Shown here: positions 42,036 through 50,531 of the stretch, in pieces
Layout: the number at the start of each line of letters is the position of its first letter
Position numbering within the stretch: position 1 is the first letter of the stretch
Assembly: GCF_026015295.1 (NCBI RefSeq)
Contig: NZ_JAPDUW010000001.1
Coordinates: forward strand, 3,671,001 to 3,735,000
Source: Segatella copri
Lineage (GTDB): Bacteria; Bacteroidota; Bacteroidia; Bacteroidales; Bacteroidaceae
DNA length: 64,000 bases
Reading direction: 5' to 3'
Program-made: the position numbers and the translations under genes
The notes under the pieces: generated by a model
The model's database searches: none
What the model saw: the letters and a program-made list of their open reading frames with translations, nothing else
What the model was told of the DNA's origin: nothing

Positions 42036-43052
42036 ATGAAAGACTTAGATTGGTCTAATTTGTCATTTGGCTATCGCCAGACTGACTACAATGTTCGCTG
42101 TTACTATCGCGACGGCAAATGGGGCGAAATAGAAGTTTGCTCTGATGAGTATTTGAAATTGCACATGGCTGCAACCTGTCTGCACTATGGCCAGGAGGCA
42201 TTCGAGGGCTTGAAGGCTTATCGTTGCCCAGACGGTAAGGTGCGCGTGTTCCGTATGGACGAGAACGCTAAGCGCTTGCAGAGCACATGTCGCGGCATTC
42301 TGATGCCAGAGGTGCCTACAGAAATGTTCGAGGAAATGGTGAAGAAGGTGGTTCGCCTCAACCAGGAGTGGATTCCTACCTACGAGAGTGGTGCTACGCT
42401 CTATATCCGTCCGCTGCTCATCGGTACAAGTGCTCAGGTGGGTGTTCATCCTTCTAAGGAGTATTGCTTCCTTATCTTCGTAACTCCAGTAGGTCCATAC
42501 TTCAAGGGTGGATTCTCTACCAACCCATACGTCATCATCCGTGATTTCGACCGCTCTGCTCCTCTCGGAACAGGTATCTATAAGGTTGGTGGCAACTATG
42601 CTGCTTCTCTCAGAGCCAACAATATCGCTCACGAGAAGGGTTATGCATGCGAGTTCTATCTCGACGCCAAGGAGAAGAAATACATGGATGAGTGTGGTGC
42701 TGCCAACTTCTTCGGAATCAAGAATAATACATACGTTACTCCTAAGAGTACATCTATCCTCCCTTCTATCACCAACAAGAGTCTGATGCAGTTGGCTGAG
42801 GACCTCGGTATGAAGGTGGAGCGCCGTCAGATTCCTGAGGATGAGCTGGATACTTTCGAGGAGGCTGGTGCTTGCGGTACTGCTGCCGTAATAAGTCCTA
42901 TCAGCTACATTGATGACTTGGATACAGGCAAGCGCTACAACTTCGGTGAGAAGCCAGGTCCTGTCTCTAAGCACCTGTATGATACGCTTCGCGGAATCCA
43001 GTATGGTACTATTGAGGACAAGCATGGTTGGACAACCGTAGTTATTGAGTAA
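42036..43052 (+). CDS. ilvE: Branched-chain amino acid aminotransferase
   Basis: 338 residues, fold-type IV PLP enzyme. HYGQEAFEGLKAYR (50-63), TLYIRPLLIGTSAQVGV, PLP Lys183 in GIYKVGGNYAASL, Glu219 in YMDECGAANFF and ACGTAAVISPI near the end identify the larger (BCAT-II/mammalian-like) subgroup. Catalyses the last step of leucine, isoleucine and valine synthesis, with glutamate as donor, in the cytoplasm. Monocistronic with good promoter and terminator. Confidence 0.95.
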   Translation: MKDLDWSNLSFGYRQTDYNVRCYYRDGKWGEIEVCSDEYLKLHMAATCLHYGQEAFEGLKAYRCPDGKVRVFRMDENAKRLQSTCRGILMPEVPTEMFEEMVKKVVRLNQEWIPTYESGATLYIRPLLIGTSAQVGVHPSKEYCFLIFVTPVGPYFKGGFSTNPYVIIRDFDRSAPLGTGIYKVGGNYAASLRANNIAHEKGYACEFYLDAKEKKYMDECGAANFFGIKNNTYVTPKSTSILPSITNKSLMQLAEDLGMKVERRQIPEDELDTFEEAGACGTAAVISPISYIDDLDTGKRYNFGEKPGPVSKHLYDTLRGIQYGTIEDKHGWTTVVIE

Positions 43053-43104
43053 TCAATGACTTCTTTATTGCGTAAAAACCAATATTAGAAATATAATTAT
43101 GATC

Positions 43105-43147
43105 AAGGCACTTTGAGGAGTTCACGCTCCTAGGAGTGCTTTTTTTA
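43105..43147 (+). terminator. Terminator of ilvE
   Basis: Imperfect hairpin AAGGCACT...GAGGAG / CTCC...GAGTGCTT followed by seven T. Confidence 0.75.
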
Positions 43148-43163
43148 TGTCTTTTTATGCCTG

Positions 43164-43314
43164 GGGGTTAACAGAGTTAACAGTTAACAGCTGTTTTTTC
43201 GATACTCCCCCTCGCGCGTACCTTATTATAATATAATATATATATACTTATTTTTATATGTGTGTGGGGGGAACCATGCATTTTTGGGGTGTTAACTGTT
43301 AACCTGTTAACCCC
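43164..43314. repeat. GTTAAC-rich long inverted-repeat element
   Basis: Left arm 43164-43189 and right arm 43290-43314 are complementary over 25 of 26 positions (one extra A) and consist of GTTAACAG units. Inside lie a second complementary pair (CTCCCCC ~43206 and GGGGGGA ~43266) and a ~40-base AT-only-like centre. A partial copy lies at 47017-47075. Resembles a non-autonomous or cruciform element; no coding capacity. Confidence 0.85.
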
Positions 43315-43535
43315 TCGCTCTTTTTTCCCCGTCTCTGTGCTTTGCGGGGCATAAGTCATAGAGATGCGGGGGAAGAAGCTATGAGTTAGGATTCTTAACA
43401 CATTTCAGCATCATAAAAGCCTCATGAAAAGCTACGTAAAAACCTCATGACAGCCCTCATTTAAGCCTCTGCCCCGGCATCTTTTATGCCACAGCCCGGT
43501 CTTCATTTAAGCCTGAAAAACTGCAGAAAAGCCTC
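43315..43535. other. Gene-free stretch after the inverted-repeat element
   Basis: No gene. It has two near-identical AAAARCCTCATGA copies (43415-43427 and 43438-43450, 23 bp apart) and further AAGCCTC pieces. No convincing terminator for the GH115-like gene was found. Confidence 0.5.
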
Positions 43536-45668
43536 TTATTTTGCAACTGGGAATACGTAATATTCTCTGTCTACATTGTAATCCAGAACCCACTGGTCAA
43601 TCATCACATTATCGTCTAAAGCCTTGATGGTTACGTTGTGACTGCCGCCAGGCAGCGTAACGTAGAAGCTCTTCAGCGTCTGTCCGCGCCACAGGTCAAA
43701 CTGCCAGTTCTTTGAGTTGTAAACCTCCTTCAACTGGCAGATTACCGGTTCGCCACGGTCTATGCTCACACTCACCCTCATATCCTTTACAGCGTTTAGG
43801 AAGCAAGGAATTGCGGCGATGGTAAAACGCGCATCACCGCTCTTGTCGCAGTAGAAATCATAGCTCAGACTGGCTCCCTTCGGCAATTTCACAGCCTTGC
43901 CGCTGTGACCTAACAGCGGACGGACGGTAATCTTCTCGGCTCCTCTTACGGCAGCCTGGGCAAGCGGTGATTCAGTAGCCTTGCTCCATTCGTAGGCATT
44001 CTTGGCAATGATGTCGCCGGTAACTACAGAGAGCGGCTTGAAATCGTTGCTGCGGTCGAAGGCATCAGCTTTCAGCCGCTTGATATCGGCAGCCGGGAGT
44101 GTGCCCGGAATCTGCGGAGCCTGCATCTCTGCACCGTTGGTAAGGATGAAATCCTTCCATTTGCCGTTTCTGATGCGACTGTAGTAGGCATTGAGCTGCT
44201 TCAGTTTGTTGTAAGCATCGATGCTCACAGCCGCTGCAGCCTTCGCCTCATCGTCTTTATTAAACAGTCCCGGACGGGCGATGTGTCTTGCTTCCTGTGC
44301 CTCCAGCTCCTTTTCGGCTACTAAGGCAGCCAGGAATATCGGATATTTCACAACCTCGAAGAAACCGTCTTTCTGGTTCTGAGGCAGCATGCGTTCGATG
44401 GATTCAGTCTTCGCCTTCAACAGGTCGTAGCGGTAGAGAAAACGCTCCAGTTCGTTGCCGAATTCGCCTGAATGAAACTCAGTATCGCCGTAAGGCATCG
44501 CCATATAAGCGGAATGGCGGATGCTGGTAAGACGGTAATATTCTTCCATCAGAGGCATGATTTTCTTGCCCGTAATGGCGCCAAAGAATGCGTTGAGAGT
44601 GTTCTGGATATACGTCTTGCAACCTGCTTTCAGGGCGTTTCTATTCCACGCCAGGTTCATCATCATGGCTAGCTGGAAGGTTGACAGCTTCGGATTGGTA
44701 ATGTTGGCTATCCAGGCACAGTCTTCGTCGTTGTGAGCGGCAGAGCGGTGCGATTTGCCGTGCTGGGCATTCTTGCTCTCCAGATAATCCTTGCTGTTGA
44801 GCATTTCGAGAAGCAGGCCCGGCGAGAGATTGCTCATCTCCATCTGTGCATCCGAGCAGACCAGCTTCACATTCTCGATGGTTTTGCGGTGTTTCTTCTT
44901 GTGCTTCTTGCCCACAAACTCCGTCACCTTGTAGTTTTCCGCCACGCAGATATCGAAACTGTCTACCACAGCCTTGTTGTAAGCAGCCTCGTGCCTGCCG
45001 TCTACCTGCCACAGCGTATTGGCTCTCAGGCGCAGCATCAGACGGGCGATGCGGCTGTAGTTCTGCGGTTTCATCCACTGGCTGTTGTTCAGGGCAAGTC
45101 CTCTGAATTCTATTCTCGGAACCTCAATCCACTGCTGGTCTACGGGTGTATATAGGCTCTTGCGCTGCGCCGGCTGCAGGTCGTTCCATGCCGCCAGAGG
45201 CGAAACGCCAGCCAGCTCAGAGAGTTTCATGATGGCGTAAGCCGTTCCGCGGGCGTTGCTTCCGATAACGATGAGTTTCCCTTTCCTCGTACCGATGTAG
45301 AAAGCATCCTTTGCAGTGATAATAAGATGCAGCGGCGCACCGAGTTTTTCTACTGCTGAAAACTCCTTGTTGGTGAGCTGGTCGAGCTGGTAAATCTGTA
45401 TCGGAGCACCTGATTTTTCTTTCGCATCGAATCCGGTTACGGCTTTCATATCGCCCGCAAACTCCTTGAGGGCAATTTTTACTACCGGCGAAATGATAGA
45501 GTTGGTGGTATAAGATACTCTGCCGTAGCCGTCGGTCCAATAAACGTTGGGTGCTGCGGCCTGAGTTTCCGTCTTCTTCACTTTGGTTTCGGTCAGCGCG
45601 TTGGCATTCAGGCTAGAGAAGCAGGCCAGAGCCAAGGCAACGCCTAATATAATCTTTTTATATTTCAT
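43536..45668 (-). CDS. Reduced glycoside hydrolase family 115-like secreted protein
   Basis: 710 residues with signal peptide (ILGVALALACFSSLNANA). The N-terminal GH115 alpha/beta domain is present (KLIVIGSNARGTAYAIMKLS, ELAGVSPLAAWNDL). The barrel starts as usual (VPRIEFRGLALNNSQWMKPQ, ARLMLRLRANTLWQVDG), but the middle, which in GH115 alpha-glucuronidases carries most of the active site, is replaced by a short Lys/His-rich segment (GKKHKKKHRKTIENVKLVCS). The frame resumes at FQLAMMMNLAWNRNALKAG and continues to a C-terminal GH115 domain (~560-710). It is clearly shorter than the usual 800-1000 residues, so it may be non-catalytic or changed in substrate. Monocistronic and not in a recognisable xylan locus. 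Confidence 0.75.
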   Translation of the reverse strand: MKYKKIILGVALALACFSSLNANALTETKVKKTETQAAAPNVYWTDGYGRVSYTTNSIISPVVKIALKEFAGDMKAVTGFDAKEKSGAPIQIYQLDQLTNKEFSAVEKLGAPLHLIITAKDAFYIGTRKGKLIVIGSNARGTAYAIMKLSELAGVSPLAAWNDLQPAQRKSLYTPVDQQWIEVPRIEFRGLALNNSQWMKPQNYSRIARLMLRLRANTLWQVDGRHEAAYNKAVVDSFDICVAENYKVTEFVGKKHKKKHRKTIENVKLVCSDAQMEMSNLSPGLLLEMLNSKDYLESKNAQHGKSHRSAAHNDEDCAWIANITNPKLSTFQLAMMMNLAWNRNALKAGCKTYIQNTLNAFFGAITGKKIMPLMEEYYRLTSIRHSAYMAMPYGDTEFHSGEFGNELERFLYRYDLLKAKTESIERMLPQNQKDGFFEVVKYPIFLAALVAEKELEAQEARHIARPGLFNKDDEAKAAAAVSIDAYNKLKQLNAYYSRIRNGKWKDFILTNGAEMQAPQIPGTLPAADIKRLKADAFDRSNDFKPLSVVTGDIIAKNAYEWSKATESPLAQAAVRGAEKITVRPLLGHSGKAVKLPKGASLSYDFYCDKSGDARFTIAAIPCFLNAVKDMRVSVSIDRGEPVICQLKEVYNSKNWQFDLWRGQTLKSFYVTLPGGSHNVTIKALDDNVMIDQWVLDYNVDREYYVFPVAK

Positions 45669-45736
45669 TTTTCTTATGTTTTTGTCTGTTCGGTTGTAGA
45701 TTCGCTTTTGCTGAAACTACACATTTCTGCATTTTG

Positions 45737-45744
45737 CAAAGATA
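45737..45744 (-). promoter_or_regulatory. -7 element for the GH115-like gene
   Basis: TATCTTTG on the minus strand, ~70 bases before the start; no matching -33 was seen. Confidence 0.55.
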
Positions 45745-45783
45745 CATAAAAGTGTTTAATATCTGAAATTATTTAGTTTTTAT

Positions 45784-45814
45784 TTGCTTATTACATTATT
45801 TATTGTTACTTTTG
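45784..45814 (+). promoter_or_regulatory. Promoter of mrp
   Basis: -33 TTG (45784-45786), 20-bp gap, -7 TACTTTTG (45807-45814); short leader to the ATG at 45835. Confidence 0.8.
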
Positions 45815-45834
45815 CACCAAATAAATAAAAAGAA

Positions 45835-46938
45835 ATGATGACATTATATCCAAAATTGATTGAAGAGGCGCTTGCTACGGTGATTTATCCAGGCACCAAG
45901 AAGAACCTCATAGAGAGCGAGATGCTGGCAGATACGCCTAGCATCAATGGTATGAAGGTGAAGGTGGTTCTTCTCTTTCCTCGTGATACGGATCCTTTCC
46001 TCAAGAGTACGGTGAAGGCGGCCGAGGCTGCCATCCATTATCATATTTCGAAAGATGTAGAGGTGGAAATCGTTACAGAGTTCAAGTCGGCTCCTCGTCC
46101 TGAGGTGGGCAAGATGCTGCCACAGGTGAAGAACGTCATTGCTGTAAGCTCTGGTAAGGGTGGAGTAGGCAAGAGCACCGTTTCTGCCAATCTCGCTATC
46201 GCCTTGGCTAAGTTGGGCTACAAGGTGGGTTTGCTCGATACTGATATCTTCGGTCCTTCCATGCCTAAGATGTTCGGTGTGGAGGAGGAGCGTCCTTATT
46301 CTGTTCACAAGGACGGCAGAGACCTCATCGAACCTGTCGAGAAATATGGCGTGAAGCTCCTGAGTATCGGTTTCTTCGTAAGTCCTACTACTGCTACTCT
46401 GTGGCGCGGCGGAATGGCTTGTTCTGCCCTGAAGCAGCTGATTGCTGATGCTGACTGGGGTGAGTTGGATTACTTTATCCTCGATACGCCTCCTGGCACA
46501 AGCGATATTCATCTTACGCTGCTCCAGACGCTTTCCATTACGGGTGCAGTTATCGTAAGTACGCCTCAGCAGGTGGCGCTTGCCGATGCGAGAAAGGGTA
46601 TTGACATGTATCAGAATGATAAGGTGAATGTGCCTATCCTCGGACTAATCGAGAATATGGCTTACTTTACGCCTGCCGAGCTGCCTGAGAACAAGTATTA
46701 TATCTTTGGTAAGGAGGGTTGCAAGAACCTCGCCAAGGAAATGAATGTGCCTCTGCTCGCCCAGATTCCTATCGTTCAGAGCATCTGCGAGGGTGGTGAT
46801 GATGGTGCGCCTGCTGCTACCAAGGTTGATTCCATTACCGGTCAGGCATTCCTCAGCCTTGCCCAAAGCGTAGTAACGGTGGTGAACCGCAGAAATGCCG
46901 AGAAGGCTCCAACCAAGATTGTTAGTACACACAAGTAG
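45835..46938 (+). CDS. mrp: Mrp/NBP35 (ApbC) family iron-sulfur carrier ATPase
   Basis: 367 residues. N-terminal MIP18/DUF59-like domain (~1-85: LIEEALATVIYPGTKKNLIE), then a P-loop domain with the deviant Walker A SGKGGVGKST (106-115), LLDTDIFGPSMPKMFG, and the family marker FILDTPPGTSDIHLTLLQ. Mrp proteins bind and transfer Fe-S clusters during cofactor assembly. The CxxC pair found in many members is replaced here (AYFTPAELPENKYYIFG), a variation also common in Bacteroidota, so cluster binding may use other ligands. Monocistronic. Confidence 0.93.
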   Translation: MMTLYPKLIEEALATVIYPGTKKNLIESEMLADTPSINGMKVKVVLLFPRDTDPFLKSTVKAAEAAIHYHISKDVEVEIVTEFKSAPRPEVGKMLPQVKNVIAVSSGKGGVGKSTVSANLAIALAKLGYKVGLLDTDIFGPSMPKMFGVEEERPYSVHKDGRDLIEPVEKYGVKLLSIGFFVSPTTATLWRGGMACSALKQLIADADWGELDYFILDTPPGTSDIHLTLLQTLSITGAVIVSTPQQVALADARKGIDMYQNDKVNVPILGLIENMAYFTPAELPENKYYIFGKEGCKNLAKEMNVPLLAQIPIVQSICEGGDDGAPAATKVDSITGQAFLSLAQSVVTVVNRRNAEKAPTKIVSTHK

Positions 46939-46970
46939 TAAATATCCTATTTGATAAGGGTATAAAATAA

Positions 46971-47010
46971 AAAGCTAGGATTGCCCTCAAGCAGTCCTAG
47001 CTTTTTTTTA
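46971..47010 (+). terminator. Terminator of mrp
   Basis: 10-bp stem AAAGCTAGGA/TCCTAGCTTT (46971-46980, 46995-47004) and a T run. Confidence 0.93.
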
Positions 47011-47016
47011 TCAGAG

Positions 47017-47075
47017 GAGTTAACAGGTTAACAGTTAACAGCTGTTTTTTGCATGGTCACCCCCGAAATTATGCA
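47017..47075. repeat. Second copy of the GTTAAC repeat element (one arm)
   Basis: 47027-47050 is identical over 24 bases to 43176-43199 (GTTAACAG units, then GCTGTTTTTT). The following GCATGGT...CCCCC matches the inner part of the other arm of the 43-kb element read on the opposite strand. Confidence 0.85.
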
Positions 47076-47082
47076 TTGTACA

Positions 47083-48345
47083 TTATCTATTCTCCACGAT
47101 TTCTTCCGCCTCCTCCTCTTCTTCTGCTACTTCGGCAGTAAGGTCAGCCTTGAGTCTTGCCGATCTCAGTTGCTGCCTGAAAACCAGGCAGGTAGCCAGA
47201 AAATAGACACCCGTTTGTATCCAGAGTGCTCTGAATTCCGGCAGAATATCTGAAAGCGAAGCACCCATACTGCTGATTCTGAGGAACCCGCGGATGCCGA
47301 AAGTGGATGGGAAAACCCACGAAAATCCTTGCCAAAAGCCCGGAATATTGCTCAATGGCCATGAAACTCCCGTCATAAAAAGCAACGGAACGGAGGTAAA
47401 TACCACCAGAAGCATCACATTTTCACGATATCTTACCAGACACGACAGCATCAGACCGAAGAAAACGCACGAAAGAATGTAAGGAAGGAGGAAACCGAGA
47501 ATGGTGGTCCACGTTACCATACTTACAAAACTGAACAGCTTGGGAACTACCAGCGTAAGATACATTCCCATCACGGCATAAACCATGAAATAAACCAATG
47601 CCTTGCCGAAAACAATGCGGAAAATACCGCCATAATGCTCGCTTACCGGTATGAGTTCGCGGTTTCTGTTGAGTTCTCTTGATGTTCCCGCTGCCATTCC
47701 TATGCCCAGCAGCATCGTCTGCTGCAGGATAAGAACCAGCACAGCCGGCAGAATGGCATTTCCGTAACCTCCTGTCGTGTTGAATATCGGAACCTCATCA
47801 AAGGCGAGCGGCTCGGTGGTAATCTCATCGTCTCTATCTGTAAATCCTCCAGCCTGTGTTATCTGGATGCTCGAGTTGATGTGGCTGGCTACGGCCTGCG
47901 AGGTCTGATAAATCGCTTTATAGGTCAGCATCAGACTCATATCGCAGTAAACTCCCACATGCGCCTGTTCGCCCCGGTTCAGCTTCGTATCGAAGTCGGC
48001 AGGGAAGTAAAGGATTCCGTGAACTGCCTGTCTGCGCACCAGTTCCTTCGCCTCGTCCAGACTGTTGCAGTAATAGGTAGCCTTGGCGTCTGGTGAAGCA
48101 TCATAATCGCGGATAAACTCGCGTGAACTGTGACTGTGGCTCAGGTCCACAATCGCCGTATCCACTTCTCTCACCACCTCGTTGTTGTAGATCCAAGAGT
48201 AGAGCAGCGGATAACCCAGCGGCACCAGAATGCAGAAAATGAGCACACCCTCATCGCGGAAAACATTGCGCATTTCCGTCTTCCAGATGTAGCACATGTC
48301 CCAGATGCCATTGATAATCTTATATAATAAACTACTTTTCTTCAT
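47083..48345 (-). CDS. ABC-2-type membrane permease, second of pair
   Basis: 420 residues, ABC2_membrane_3 architecture. N-terminal helix (~29-50), a ~150-residue extracytoplasmic domain (VVREVDTAIVDLSHSHSSRE), then five to six membrane helices (~215-390: LPAVLVLILQQTMLLGIGMA, GFLLPYILSCVFFGLMLSC, NVMLLVVFTSVPLLFMTGVS). The tail is strongly acidic (EVAEEEEEAEEIVE). Its ATG overlaps the stop of the sister permease by one base (TAATG), so they are coupled. The pair would form an export channel with the upstream HlyD and TolC proteins. No ATPase domain is present in it or beside it. Confidence 0.88.
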   Translation of the reverse strand: MKKSSLLYKIINGIWDMCYIWKTEMRNVFRDEGVLIFCILVPLGYPLLYSWIYNNEVVREVDTAIVDLSHSHSSREFIRDYDASPDAKATYYCNSLDEAKELVRRQAVHGILYFPADFDTKLNRGEQAHVGVYCDMSLMLTYKAIYQTSQAVASHINSSIQITQAGGFTDRDDEITTEPLAFDEVPIFNTTGGYGNAILPAVLVLILQQTMLLGIGMAAGTSRELNRNRELIPVSEHYGGIFRIVFGKALVYFMVYAVMGMYLTLVVPKLFSFVSMVTWTTILGFLLPYILSCVFFGLMLSCLVRYRENVMLLVVFTSVPLLFMTGVSWPLSNIPGFWQGFSWVFPSTFGIRGFLRISSMGASLSDILPEFRALWIQTGVYFLATCLVFRQQLRSARLKADLTAEVAEEEEEAEEIVENR

Positions 48346-49508
48346 TACGGTAAGTATTTATATACCAGCATTGCCTTCTTGATGTTCCAGACAGTGAGCA
48401 TCGGCAGGGCGCAGAACAGCACCATTGCGCCCCAGTGGAGCACAGCATCGCTCATAGGGAAACCATTGAAGATGTTCATCTGGTAAATCATGTAATAGTG
48501 GCGCATCGGGAAAAGCTGGCCGATAGACTGGATCGGAGAATCCATCGAGAAGAGCGGATAGGTGGCTCCGCAGATGGAGAAACTCACCACGCCCCACAAC
48601 GAACAGATACTCATCGACATGCGCAATGAAGGCATCAGTCCGAAGGCAAAGATGCCGAAACACTGGCAGGAGAGTACGCTCAGAATGCCTAACAGGATGA
48701 TAGGAAGCGCGCCGCCCGGATGTGGAAACTGCAATACATAATAGATGTAGAATTCGAATAGCAGGAAGATACTCAGGAAGATGAGTGTCTGTGGCAGCAT
48801 CTTACCCGCAATGGCGAGATAAGGATTGTTGCCTGCCATCCGCATCCAGTCTCTTGCCCGGTTGAACTTCAGTTCCGTACCTATAGAATAAGGTGTAATC
48901 AGGAAGATGAACAGCATGATGAGTCCCGGCACCATTACGCTCGAAAGATAATAGTTGTAGTTGGCGTATGGGTTGCCTATCATGTGCAGATCTACGGCGA
49001 TAGGCTGTAGGAAGGTCATGATTTCATCGTTCGTCTTTCCCAGCGCCGAAAGTTTCGCCATTCCTGCCGCCGCACCTCCCAGGGTAGAGATGGTTTTCAG
49101 ATCGCGGAAGAGCAGGGAGCCGGCTGCCAGCGATACGCTGCTGTAATAGAATGAAATCTTAGGCTGCTTCTGGGCCATCAGGCCTGCCTCTGTTCCGTCA
49201 GGAATCAGCAGGAAGGCGTAGATTTCGTTCTTCTGGATAGCATGTCTTGCCTCTGCCATGTTCTCGTAATGAGCCACTACCTTGGTGGTCTGGAAGGCAT
49301 CGAGCTTATGTACCAGCTGGCGCGATGTGGCGGAGTTGTCCTGATCTACTATGCCCACAGGCATGTCGGTAGGCACTCCTCCCTTCATCAGCGTGGTGAA
49401 GAAAATTACCACCACGATGGGGAAGATGACCATGCAGAAGAGATAAATGGGGTTCTTCCACATGATGCCGCATTCTCTGAGGGCTATATGATATAATTTC
49501 TTAAACAT
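48345..49508 (-). CDS. ABC-2-type membrane permease, first of pair
   Basis: 387 residues, same fold as its neighbour. N-terminal helix (~20-41: PIYLFCMVIFPIVVVIFFTT), extracytoplasmic domain (PTDMPVGIVDQDNSATSRQL), then several helices (~185-380: VPGLIMLFIFLITPYSIGTE, GALPIILLGILSVLSCQCFG). The ABC2_membrane_3 family resembles YhgE/YbhS-YbhR exporters of drugs or lipids. Five bases downstream of the HlyD gene in a TolC-HlyD-permease-permease operon. Confidence 0.88.
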   Translation of the reverse strand: MFKKLYHIALRECGIMWKNPIYLFCMVIFPIVVVIFFTTLMKGGVPTDMPVGIVDQDNSATSRQLVHKLDAFQTTKVVAHYENMAEARHAIQKNEIYAFLLIPDGTEAGLMAQKQPKISFYYSSVSLAAGSLLFRDLKTISTLGGAAAGMAKLSALGKTNDEIMTFLQPIAVDLHMIGNPYANYNYYLSSVMVPGLIMLFIFLITPYSIGTELKFNRARDWMRMAGNNPYLAIAGKMLPQTLIFLSIFLLFEFYIYYVLQFPHPGGALPIILLGILSVLSCQCFGIFAFGLMPSLRMSMSICSLWGVVSFSICGATYPLFSMDSPIQSIGQLFPMRHYYMIYQMNIFNGFPMSDAVLHWGAMVLFCALPMLTVWNIKKAMLVYKYLP

Positions 49509-49513
49509 AGATG

Positions 49514-50497
49514 TTATTTAATGATGAGTGACATTCCCGGGCGCAATCCCTCAATCTTTGTGACAGGACGGGCCTTCACCTCGAATGTCTTGCGGTCGTA
49601 GTCGCCATTATCCTTGGTTGCCTTCCAGGTAGCGTAAGAGCCCTGGTCTTTCAGGTAGTAAACCTTCATCTTGATGTCCTTGTTGAAGGCAGGAACGTAA
49701 GCGGTGAACTCATCGCCCTTGTTCAGCCCCTTGAGATGGTCTTCGCGAACATTGAAGGTTCCCCACATATCGCTCATGATAGAGATGCTCATGATAGGAG
49801 AGCCGAGGCCTACCAGCTCGCCTACCTTAGGATAGACATTGCTAACCTCGCCCTCGCACTGGGCAATCTGAACGGTCTCTTTCAGAAGATTCTTCACTAC
49901 ATCCACAGCGCTCTTCGAAGCCTGGGTGTTGTTGGCAGCCATGCGCTTCTCCTGTTCGCGGGCGCCATTCTTCGCCATATCGTACTGACTTCTGGCAGCA
50001 GCCACCTGAGCCTCTGTAGCCTTGTAGGCTGCGTAAGCCTCATCGCGTTTCTGACCGCTGATTACACCCTCGTTGAAGAGGTTCTGCATGCGGTCGTAGG
50101 TCTTCTTGGCGATGGTTGCGGCAGCTTCAGCCTGCTGAACCAACTGGTAAGCGCCCTGAATCTGCTCCTTGCGTGCACCTGCATCCGTCAGGTCCTTCAT
50201 CGCCTCGGCTGCAGCGTTGGTAGCCTGGAGCATCTGTTCCTGCGATTTCATTTCCGGCACTTCGAGGATGGCGAGCGTATCGCCCACATGAACGTAATCG
50301 CCTTCCTGAACGCGGAGTTCTACTACGCGTCCAGGAAGTTTGCAGGACACTCTGTATTCTGATACTTCTACCTCGCCCTGAATGGTGTCATCCTTCTGTT
50401 CCAGGGTGAAGAAACCGATGACGCCTACGAGAATGACTACTGCTGTAAAACCGATTACAGCGAGCAATATGTTGTTATGCTGTGATTTCTTAGACAT
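49514..50497 (-). CDS. HlyD/EmrA-type membrane fusion protein
   Basis: 327 residues. One membrane helix (~11-32), a lipoyl/biotinyl-like half (VSCKLPGRVVELRVQEGDYV), a long coiled-coil hairpin (~85-205, with QIQGAYQLVQQAEAAATIAK and KRDEAYAAYKATEAQVAAAR) and a beta-barrel end (VYPKVGELVGLGSPIMSISI). It bridges the inner-membrane exporter to TolC in the periplasm. Second gene of the export operon, 34 bases after tolC. Confidence 0.93.
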   Translation of the reverse strand: MSKKSQHNNILLAVIGFTAVVILVGVIGFFTLEQKDDTIQGEVEVSEYRVSCKLPGRVVELRVQEGDYVHVGDTLAILEVPEMKSQEQMLQATNAAAEAMKDLTDAGARKEQIQGAYQLVQQAEAAATIAKKTYDRMQNLFNEGVISGQKRDEAYAAYKATEAQVAAARSQYDMAKNGAREQEKRMAANNTQASKSAVDVVKNLLKETVQIAQCEGEVSNVYPKVGELVGLGSPIMSISIMSDMWGTFNVREDHLKGLNKGDEFTAYVPAFNKDIKMKVYYLKDQGSYATWKATKDNGDYDRKTFEVKARPVTKIEGLRPGMSLIIK

Positions 50498-50531
50498 TTT
50501 GCTTAATCTGAATTTAAATTTGTTATTATTA

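Noticed and set aside
42063..43025. 320-residue reading frame opposite ilvE
   Set aside because: Complete overlap with a clear aminotransferase gene, no promoter or ribosome-binding site, and its sequence is the mirror of the ilvE codon pattern.
43177..43401. 74-residue minus-strand frame in the GTTAAC element
   Set aside because: It runs through the inverted repeat and AT-rich core, with no start signals.
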